DNA of 64,000 bases from Nocardioides sp. URHA0020 (GTDB lineage Bacteria; Actinomycetota; Actinomycetes; Propionibacteriales; Nocardioidaceae): NCBI RefSeq assembly GCF_000620705.1, contig NZ_KK211171.1, positions 203,143-267,142 on the forward strand. Direction: 5' to 3'. The notes under the pieces are model-generated. The model saw only the letters and a list, made by a program, of their open reading frames with translations, was not told where the DNA came from and did no database searches. Both the position numbers and the translations under genes were made by a program. The first letter of the stretch is position 1, and every line of letters begins with the position of its first letter. Positions 47,274 to 54,040 of this stretch are shown here, one piece after another.

Positions 47274-48880
47274 GCCGCGTCCTCGACGACCGGTCGACCT
47301 CCGGGCCGAGCGCGACCGGACCCGGCTCCGAGCGCGTCGTCGTCATCGGCGGTGGGATCGCCGGGCTCGCCACGGCAGCGCTCCTCGCCTCGCGTGGCTA
47401 CAGCGTCGACCTCCTCGAGAAGAACCACGAGCTCGGCGGCCGCGTCGGCAGCGTGGAGCGCGACGGCTTCCGCTTCGACACCGGCGCGTCGTGGTACCTC
47501 ATGCCCGAGGTCTTCGAGCACTTCTTCTCCCTGCTCGGCACCACCGCGGAGGCGGAGCTCGACCTGACCGTGCTCGACCCGAGCTACCGCGTGTTCTTCG
47601 AGGGTCACGCCGAGCCGGTCGACATCCGGCCCGACCGGGAGCACAACCGGGCGCTCTTCGAGTCCCTGGAGCCGGGTGCGGGAGAGAGGTTCGACGCCTA
47701 CCTCCGCTCCGCCGAGGACACGTACGACGTCGCGCTGCGCCGCTTCCTCTACAACAACTTCGACGCCCGCTCCACGCTGCTGCACCCCGAGGTCGTCCGC
47801 CGCAGCCCGCGGCTGGGCCGCCTGCTCACCCGCTCGCTGGGCAGCCACGTCGCCTCGCAGTTCTCCGACAACCGGCTGCGCCAGGTGCTCGGCTACCCCG
47901 CGGTCTTCCTGGGCTCCTCGCCGAGCCGGGCGCCGAGCATGTACCACCTGATGAGCCGGCTCGACCTCGGCGACCAGGTGCTCTACCCCCAGGGCGGCTT
48001 CACCCGGCTCATCGAGGCGATCGCGGCGCTGGCCGAGCGCCACGGGGCGCGTCTCCACACGGGCGCCGCGGTCACCGGCATCCTGACCAGCGACGACGGT
48101 GCTCGCCGCCCCCGGGCGACCGGTGTGGTGGCGACGGTCGACGGCGACGCGCGCACCTTCCCGGCCGATGTGGTCGTCGGCGCCGCGGACCTGCACCACA
48201 TCGAGACCACCCTGCTCCCGCCGCGGCTCCAGACCCACCCGCCCACGTCGTGGCGCCGTCGGTCGCCGGGACCGGGAGCGGTGCTCGCGATGCTGGGTGT
48301 GGAGGGTCGCCTGCCGCAGCTCCCCCACCACTCGCTCTTCTTCACCTCCGACTGGGACCAGAACTTCGGCGACATCTTCGGAGCCGATGCCCGCGTGCCC
48401 GACCCCGCGTCGGTCTACGTCTGCAAGCCGTCGGAGACCGACCCGACGGTGGCACCGGAGGGCTCCGAGAACCTCTTCGTCCTGGTCCCGGTCCCCGCCG
48501 ACGTCGAGATCGGCGGAGGCGGCCACGACGGTGCGGGCTCCGAGCTGGTGGAGCGCACGGCGGACGCGGCGATCGACCAGATGGCGGCGTGGGCGAAGAT
48601 CCCGGACCTGCGCGAGCGCATCCGGGTCCGCTACACCGTCGGGCCCGACGACTTCGCCCGTCGCTACAACGCGTGGCGGGGCGGTGCCCTGGGCCTCGAG
48701 CACACGCTGCGCCAGAGCGCGTTCTTCCGCCCCAGCAACGTCTCGGCCAAGGTGGACGGGTTGCTGTACTCGGGAGCCAGTACGGTTCCGGGCGTGGGAC
48801 TTCCGATGTGCCTGATCAGCGCCGAGCTCGTGCTCAAGCGGCTCACCGGCGACCGGTCGGCCCTGCCGGTGCCCGGATGA
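47270..48880 (+). CDS. crtI: Phytoene desaturase
   Basis: The 536-residue FAD enzyme has the dinucleotide motif VVVIGGGIAGLATAALLASR (about 23-42) and ELGGRVGS, GFRFDTGASWYLMP, LYPQGGFTRLIEAIA, and the C-terminal LLYSGASTVPGVGLPMCLIS that is diagnostic of CrtI. It introduces the double bonds that convert phytoene to lycopene or a related acyclic carotene. A GTG start overlaps crtB. The number of desaturation steps cannot be read from sequence. Confidence 0.94.
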   Translation: MSRVLDDRSTSGPSATGPGSERVVVIGGGIAGLATAALLASRGYSVDLLEKNHELGGRVGSVERDGFRFDTGASWYLMPEVFEHFFSLLGTTAEAELDLTVLDPSYRVFFEGHAEPVDIRPDREHNRALFESLEPGAGERFDAYLRSAEDTYDVALRRFLYNNFDARSTLLHPEVVRRSPRLGRLLTRSLGSHVASQFSDNRLRQVLGYPAVFLGSSPSRAPSMYHLMSRLDLGDQVLYPQGGFTRLIEAIAALAERHGARLHTGAAVTGILTSDDGARRPRATGVVATVDGDARTFPADVVVGAADLHHIETTLLPPRLQTHPPTSWRRRSPGPGAVLAMLGVEGRLPQLPHHSLFFTSDWDQNFGDIFGADARVPDPASVYVCKPSETDPTVAPEGSENLFVLVPVPADVEIGGGGHDGAGSELVERTADAAIDQMAAWAKIPDLRERIRVRYTVGPDDFARRYNAWRGGALGLEHTLRQSAFFRPSNVSAKVDGLLYSGASTVPGVGLPMCLISAELVLKRLTGDRSALPVPG

Positions 48881-49209
48881 GCCTGCCGCACTGGTCATAC
48901 GTCGCGATGCTGGCCTTCTGCCTCGTGGGGACGCTGCCGCTCATCGTGGCCTTCCGACTCGGGGTGCTGCGCCAGCCGAGGCGACTGCTGCTCGCCATCC
49001 TGGCGGGTGGGGTGCCGTTCCTGGTCTGGGACCTCTACGCCACCTCGGCGGGACACTGGCGCTTCGACCCCGACCAGACGCTGCCCTGGCGGGTCGCCGG
49101 GCTCCCGCTCGAGGAGATCGCCTTCTTCGTCGTCATCCCCCTGGTCTCGGTCCTGACCTACGAGTCGGTCCGGGTGGTCGGCGCGCGACAGCGCAAGGAG
49201 CTCCGATGA
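48877..49209 (+). CDS. crtYc: Lycopene cyclase subunit, CrtYc type
   Basis: A 110-residue protein with three membrane segments. The motif LPLEEIAFF (76-84) carries the conserved P-L-E-E acidic pair of heterodimeric lycopene cyclases, and FDPDQTLPWRVAG precedes it. CrtYc and CrtYd together cyclise lycopene ends, giving beta or epsilon rings in C40 pathways, and take part in C50 cyclases with an elongase. The ATG overlaps crtI. Confidence 0.88.
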   Translation: MSLPHWSYVAMLAFCLVGTLPLIVAFRLGVLRQPRRLLLAILAGGVPFLVWDLYATSAGHWRFDPDQTLPWRVAGLPLEEIAFFVVIPLVSVLTYESVRVVGARQRKELR

Positions 49210-49541
49210 CCTACACGGCGATCGCCGTGGTCGCGGTGCTGGCCGCCCTCGCCCTGGACCGCTGGCTGGCGCGGACCCTGCTGACGAGCTCGCGGACGTG
49301 GTGGTCGGCGTACGGCATCATCGTGGTCTTCCAGCTGCTGACCAACGGCTGGCTCACCGGTCGGGGCATCGTCCGCTACGACCCCGACACGATCCTCGGC
49401 AGCGGACACGTCACCTTCGTCGGGGACGGCCGGCTCGCCTACGCGCCGGTCGAGGACCTGGCCTTCGGCTTCGCCCTGGTGCTGACCACCTGCGTGGCCT
49501 GGACCTGGCTGGGCGACCGCACGGGCGAGAGCGACGCGTGA
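49206..49541 (+). CDS. crtYd: Lycopene cyclase subunit, CrtYd type
   Basis: A 111-residue partner of CrtYc with three membrane segments. YAPVEDLAFGFALVL (about 79-93) is the second copy of the acidic cyclase motif. Both subunits are needed for activity in the family. No elongase (CrtEb) gene is present, so the product should be a C40 cyclic carotene rather than a C50 carotenoid. The start overlaps crtYc as ATGA. Confidence 0.88.
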   Translation: MTYTAIAVVAVLAALALDRWLARTLLTSSRTWWSAYGIIVVFQLLTNGWLTGRGIVRYDPDTILGSGHVTFVGDGRLAYAPVEDLAFGFALVLTTCVAWTWLGDRTGESDA

Positions 49542-50914
49542 GCATCGCGACCCGCATGCAGGCGCTCCAGCCCACCGACCTCGGGATCCCCGGGCCCACC
49601 TCGCTGGACATGGCCCGCGCCTTCCGCTCGGTGCGCGCCGACCCGCTCAGCTTCTTGACCGAGGTGTCCGAGAAGTACGGCGACCTCGTCGCCTTCCCGG
49701 TGCCCGGACCGCCCGCCCTGCTGCTCAACGACCCCGCCGACGTGCGGCACGTGCTGCAGACCGCGGCGCGGAACTGGGGCAAGCAGACGGTGCAGTACGC
49801 CGCGCTCGCGCGGGTGACGGGCCCCGGGCTGCTGGCCTCCGCGGAGCCGAACTGGATCGAGCATCGCCGGCTCGCCGCGCCGGCCTTCCACCACCAGCGT
49901 CTCGCGGCAGTCGGCGACCAGGTGCGGGCGGCGGCGGACGCCGCCATCGCCGGCCTCCTCGAGGTCGACCCCGGTCCCGGCGGTCGGCTGGTGGACGTCG
50001 CCGCGCTCACGCACCGCATCGGCCTCGACGCCGTCGGTCGCGCCCTCTTCTCCACGGACCTGTCCGGTCACGCCCAGCGGCTCCTGGACGCGACGAGCGA
50101 CGCGGCGACCCTCGTCGTCCGTCTGGGCCGCTCGGTGCTCCCGACGGCGGCGTGGGCCCCGACGCCGACCAACGTGCGGCTGCGCTCGACGCGGCGTCGC
50201 CTCGACGCCATCTCCGCCGACCTGATCGCCCAGCGGCGGCGACGCGGCGGCTCGTCCGGCTCCGGGCACGGCGACGACCTGCTGGGCCTGCTGCTCGACA
50301 GCGAGCTCAGCGACGCCGAGATCCGCGACGAGCTGGTCACGATGGTCATCGCCGGCCACGAGACCGTCGCCGCGGCGCTGGCCTGGACGCTGATGCTGCT
50401 GGCGGAGGACCAGCCGGCCCAGGACCGGGCCCGGGCCGAGCTCACGGGCCACGCCGGCCCGGTGTCGCTGATGGGACACCGGGAGACGCTCCCGTGGACG
50501 CGCGCGGTGGTCGACGAGTCGCTGCGACTCTTCCCGCCCGCGTGGGCGCTGTCGCGGCGCTCGCAGGCGGCCGACGTGATCGGCGGGCACGCGGTGCCGG
50601 CGGGCACGCTGGTCATCGTCAGTCCCTGGCTGGTCCACCGCCGCGGTGACGCGTGGCCCGACCCGCTCGGGTTCCGCCCGGAGCGCTTCCTCGGCGCGAG
50701 CGGCACGCTCCCCGCCTACCTGCCGTTCGGCCAGGGACCGCGGCTCTGCATCGGCCGGGAGTTCGCGATCGGCGAGATGGTCGTCGTGCTGAGCCGGCTG
50801 CTCACGGCGTACCGCGTGGACGTGCCGGACGGCTGGACCCGGCCGCCGGCCGAGACCCAGGTCGCGGTGCACCCGCGCGGCGGCATGCCGCTCGTGATCA
50901 GTCCGCTGGCATGA
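49538..50914 (+). CDS. Cytochrome P450, candidate carotenoid hydroxylase
   Basis: The 458-residue P450 has the oxygen-activation motif AGHETV (about 273-278), the ExxR helix DESLRLFPP, and the haem-thiolate loop FGQGPRLCIGRE with Cys404. Its sequence class recalls CYP175/CYP102-like soluble P450s, some of which hydroxylate beta-carotene. Set between the cyclase and glycosyltransferase genes with overlaps on both sides, it most likely adds the hydroxyl (or a further oxidation) that is glycosylated next. Redox partners are not encoded here. The substrate position is unproven. Confidence 0.85.
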   Translation: MSIATRMQALQPTDLGIPGPTSLDMARAFRSVRADPLSFLTEVSEKYGDLVAFPVPGPPALLLNDPADVRHVLQTAARNWGKQTVQYAALARVTGPGLLASAEPNWIEHRRLAAPAFHHQRLAAVGDQVRAAADAAIAGLLEVDPGPGGRLVDVAALTHRIGLDAVGRALFSTDLSGHAQRLLDATSDAATLVVRLGRSVLPTAAWAPTPTNVRLRSTRRRLDAISADLIAQRRRRGGSSGSGHGDDLLGLLLDSELSDAEIRDELVTMVIAGHETVAAALAWTLMLLAEDQPAQDRARAELTGHAGPVSLMGHRETLPWTRAVVDESLRLFPPAWALSRRSQAADVIGGHAVPAGTLVIVSPWLVHRRGDAWPDPLGFRPERFLGASGTLPAYLPFGQGPRLCIGREFAIGEMVVVLSRLLTAYRVDVPDGWTRPPAETQVAVHPRGGMPLVISPLA

Positions 50915-52065
50915 CCGACCTGGTCGTCGCGGCACTGCTGCTGGCCGCCCTGGTCGGAGCCGGCTGGCTGCTGCGCGACCTCCGGACCCTCCCCTTGGGA
51001 GCCCCACGCCGCGCGGAGGCGACGACGGTCTCGGTGGTCGTCCCCGCGCGCGACGAGGAGGCGACCCTGCCGGCGCTCCTGAGCTCGCTGAGCGGGCTCA
51101 GCGTCGGCGTCCGCGAGATCGTGGTGGTCGACGACGCCTCCCGGGACGCGACGGCATCGGTGGCGGCAGCCGCCGGAGCGACCGTGCTCCCCGCCGGCGA
51201 CCCGCCGGCCGGCTGGACCGGCAAGGCGTGGGCCTGCCACGTCGGCGCCGGGGCGACCGGCGGAGACCTGCTGCTCTTCCTCGACTCCGACACCCGACTG
51301 GCATCGGACGCGCTGGACGGCCTGCTCGAGGTCCATTCCGGGTACGGCGGTCTTGTGTCGGTCCAGCCCTTCCACACCGTCGTGCGGCCCTACGAGCAGC
51401 TGTCGGCGTACTTCAACGTGGTCGGGGTCCTGGCCACCGGCCAGTTCCGCCGCCGGCCCCGCGGCCGGTCGATGGCCTTCGGACCCTGCCTGGTCACCTC
51501 CCGCGCGGACTACGAGCGGGCGGGCGGGCACGCCGCCGTACGCGGGGAGATCCTGGACGACGTCGAGCTGGCGGCCGCCTACCAGCGCGCCGGCCTCCCG
51601 GTGCGGTGCGCGGTCGGCGGCCGGTCGGTGCGGATGCGCAGCTATCCGGGCGGCTTCCGCCAGCTGGCGGCGGGCTGGACCAAGAACTTCGCCTCGGGAG
51701 CCTCGGCCGCCGCGCCCGGCCCCACCCTCGGAGCCGTCGCCTGGGTCAGCGCGCACCACGCCGTCGCCGTCGGCGCCCTCCTCGCCCTCGCCGGAGCGGT
51801 CGCCGGGCACCGCCTGTCACCGGCGTACGGCGCTCCCGCGCTGTGGGCGCTCGCGTGGGTCGCGGTCACGTGGCAGCTGCGGTCGGTGCTGCGCCGCCTC
51901 GGCACGTTCCGCTGGTGGACGTGGGCGCTCTTCCCGGTGCCGCTGCTCGCCTTCGACCTCGTCTTCGCGCGCTCGCTGCTCCGCACCGCCGTCCGACGCT
52001 CCGTCGACTGGCGCGGTCGCGACGTGCCGCTCAACGGCTCGGGATCGGTCGAGGGAGGCGCCTGA
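50911..52065 (+). CDS. CrtQ-like family-2 glycosyltransferase
   Basis: The 384-residue membrane-associated GT-A protein has an N-terminal membrane helix, the nucleotide-sugar fold VSVVVPARDEEATLP, VVVDDASRDATAS, the DxD-like FLDSDTRL, and an acceptor-side acidic motif EILDDVELAAAYQ. Two or three membrane helices lie at the C-terminus. The arrangement, with WTKNFASGA, matches 4,4'-diaponeurosporenoate glycosyltransferase (CrtQ) and relatives. It would attach a sugar to the oxygenated carotenoid. Its pairing with the CrtO-like gene immediately downstream strengthens the call. Confidence 0.8.
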   Translation: MTDLVVAALLLAALVGAGWLLRDLRTLPLGAPRRAEATTVSVVVPARDEEATLPALLSSLSGLSVGVREIVVVDDASRDATASVAAAAGATVLPAGDPPAGWTGKAWACHVGAGATGGDLLLFLDSDTRLASDALDGLLEVHSGYGGLVSVQPFHTVVRPYEQLSAYFNVVGVLATGQFRRRPRGRSMAFGPCLVTSRADYERAGGHAAVRGEILDDVELAAAYQRAGLPVRCAVGGRSVRMRSYPGGFRQLAAGWTKNFASGASAAAPGPTLGAVAWVSAHHAVAVGALLALAGAVAGHRLSPAYGAPALWALAWVAVTWQLRSVLRRLGTFRWWTWALFPVPLLAFDLVFARSLLRTAVRRSVDWRGRDVPLNGSGSVEGGA

Positions 52066-52550
52066 TGCTCCGGCTGGTGATGCCGCAGACCCTGACCGTG
52101 CTGGTCGACATCGTGGCGTGGGGCGCCTTCCACGCCGCCACCGGCTACGCCGCCTACCGTCTCGACGACAGCAGGCTGGCCCGCGACGGCTGGCTGCTGC
52201 GGCAGCGGTCCTTCGAGGACAGCGGTCGCTGGTACCGCCGTCGGCTGCGGATCCACCGCTGGAAGGACCGGCTGCCCGAGGCCGGCGACCTCTTCCGCGG
52301 AGGGACCAGCAAGCGTCGGCTGCCGGCGTACGACGTCGCGGGGCTGGAGGCCTTCGCCCGTGAGACGCGCCGCGCGGAGCTGGCTCACTGGTGGGCCCTG
52401 GCCTGCGGCCCCCTCTTCGTGCTGTGGAACCCGCCGCTGGCCGCCGCCCTGCTCGTCACCTACGGCGTGCTGGTCAACCTGCCGTTCATCCTGATCCAGC
52501 GCTACAACCGGTTCCGGATCGATGCGCTGATGGAGCGACTGCGGCGATGA
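52065..52550 (+). CDS. CrtO-like glycosyl-carotenoid acyltransferase
   Basis: The 161-residue membrane protein resembles Staphylococcus CrtO, the acyltransferase that completes staphyloxanthin. Shared features in order are RSFEDSGRWYRRRLRIHRWK (about 44-63), the ETRRAELAHWWAL block, and NLPFILIQRYNRFRI near the C-terminus, with membrane segments on either side. It would esterify the sugar with a fatty acid. The ATG overlaps the CrtQ-like stop by one base (TGATG), with GGGAGG upstream. This comparison is from memory of the family; alignment would be decisive. Confidence 0.8.
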   Translation: MLRLVMPQTLTVLVDIVAWGAFHAATGYAAYRLDDSRLARDGWLLRQRSFEDSGRWYRRRLRIHRWKDRLPEAGDLFRGGTSKRRLPAYDVAGLEAFARETRRAELAHWWALACGPLFVLWNPPLAAALLVTYGVLVNLPFILIQRYNRFRIDALMERLRR

Positions 52551-53377
52551 GCGAGCCAGACTCCCGACACGGCCCGATCGCCCAGCTCCTCATCTCCTGG
52601 GCGCCGCTGAGCGTGATCCTCCTCGTCTACGCCGCCGCCCAGTGGGTCAGCGGCCCGATCACGCAGCACCACGACGATGGCGCCAACCGGCTCGGCTTCA
52701 GCCTGCACGTCTCCGGTCCCGCCCGGGTCGACGAGGCCGTCTTCGGCGTCGTCCCCTCGGTCTGGCTCCAGCAGCGGCTCGTCGACGGCTCGACGCACTG
52801 GTACGACGCCGTCGCCGCGCTTGTCTACGTCACCCACTTCGTCTCGATCCCGCTGGTGACCGCCTGGGTGTGGTTCCGGGTCCGGGACCGCTTCCGCGCC
52901 TGGATCGCTGCCGTGCTCGTCTTCACGGTGGTCGGGGTGTCCGGCTACGTCGTCTACCCGGCGGCGCCACCGTGGCTGGCCTCGCAGCAGGACCAGATCG
53001 GTCAGGTCGACCGCATCTCCCGGTTCGGATGGCACTTCCTGCAGCTCGACCCGATCGCGCGGCTGAGCGGCCTCGGACAGGGCGAGAGCAACCCGGTGGC
53101 GGCGATGCCCTCGCTGCACGCCGGGGCCGCGCTCCTCGTCACCCTCTTCCTGTGGCCGTCGGTCACCCGGTGGTGGCGCGCGGCGCTGGGTGCGTACGTC
53201 GTGCTGATGGCCCTCACCCTCGTCTACACCGGCGAGCACTACGTCGTCGACGTGGTCGCCGGCTGGCTGACGGCGGGCATCGCCGTCGCGGCCGGCGCCG
53301 CCACCCGGCGCCGGTCTCCTCCCGAGCGGTCCGGGGCCGCGGACCTGGCGGAGAGCGTCGACGTCAGCGGTCGATGA
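52547..53377 (+). CDS. PAP2-superfamily membrane phosphatase-like protein
   Basis: The 276-residue protein has six predicted membrane segments. The PAP2 motifs are at the C-terminal half: MPSLHAGAALLVTL and YTGEHYVVDVVAGW supply the two catalytic His; the first K-x6-R-P motif is not obvious. The layout resembles the Aur1/Ipt1-like group of lipid phosphatases/transferases. It is the last gene of the carotenoid operon (ATGA overlap with the CrtO-like gene). A role in releasing prenyl diphosphate, in lipid recycling or in carotenoid tailoring is possible. It converges on idi with a 14-base overlap. Confidence 0.7.
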   Translation: MSEPDSRHGPIAQLLISWAPLSVILLVYAAAQWVSGPITQHHDDGANRLGFSLHVSGPARVDEAVFGVVPSVWLQQRLVDGSTHWYDAVAALVYVTHFVSIPLVTAWVWFRVRDRFRAWIAAVLVFTVVGVSGYVVYPAAPPWLASQQDQIGQVDRISRFGWHFLQLDPIARLSGLGQGESNPVAAMPSLHAGAALLVTLFLWPSVTRWWRAALGAYVVLMALTLVYTGEHYVVDVVAGWLTAGIAVAAGAATRRRSPPERSGAADLAESVDVSGR

Positions 53378-53915
53378 CGGGCCAACCGCCCGCGGCCTCG
53401 ATCGCCGCCACCTGCTCGAGCAGCCACGGGCTCAACGCCCACGGCGCGGCGGCGACGGCGGCGTGCAGCTCCGAGAGCTCCACCCAGCGGGACTCCGCGG
53501 CCTCCTCGGCGTTCAGGACCGGCTCGGCGTCGACCCGGACGGCGTACACCGGGCACACCTCGTTCTCCACGATGCCGCCCGCGTCGACGGCGCGGTAGCG
53601 GAACGACGGCACCAGGCTCACCGGGTCGGCCACCGTCAGTCCCAGCTCGTGCAGGCCGTAGCGCCGGATGGCCTCCGTCGTCTCCTCGCCGGGACGGGGG
53701 TGCCCGCAGAAGGAGTTCGTCCAGACCCCGGGCCAGGTCCGCTTCGTCACGGCTCGCCTGGTCAGCAGCAGCCGGTCGGCATCGTCGAAGACGTAGCAGG
53801 AGAAGGCGAGGTGGAGCGGGGTGTCGGAGGTGTGCACCGTCGCTCGGGGCGCCGTGCCACAGGGGCTGCCGTCCTCGTCGAGGAGCACGACGAGGTCTGC
53901 GGGTTCTGCCGGCAT
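53364..53915 (-). CDS. idi: Isopentenyl-diphosphate isomerase, type 1
   Basis: The 183-residue Nudix-fold isomerase has the active-site Cys motif TNSFCGHPRPGE, the metal/acid region ENEVCPVYAV and HLAFSCYVFDD near the start, all standard for type 1 Idi. It interconverts isopentenyl and dimethylallyl diphosphate, supplying the allylic primer for CrtE. It faces the carotenoid operon, end to end, and so probably has separate control. ATG start with the conserved fold beginning soon after. Confidence 0.93.
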   Translation of the reverse strand: MPAEPADLVVLLDEDGSPCGTAPRATVHTSDTPLHLAFSCYVFDDADRLLLTRRAVTKRTWPGVWTNSFCGHPRPGEETTEAIRRYGLHELGLTVADPVSLVPSFRYRAVDAGGIVENEVCPVYAVRVDAEPVLNAEEAAESRWVELSELHAAVAAAPWALSPWLLEQVAAIEAAGGWPVIDR

Positions 53916-54040
53916 CTGGGGTCGATCTCACTTCCATGGGTTCGTCGCGAGGGCTGCGCCCAGCCTACGTCGGGCGCACGGCGCGGTCCGCAGTCCCCGG
54001 ACGGGGCGGAGACCATGCTGCGGGATCGCTGCCGGGTCGG

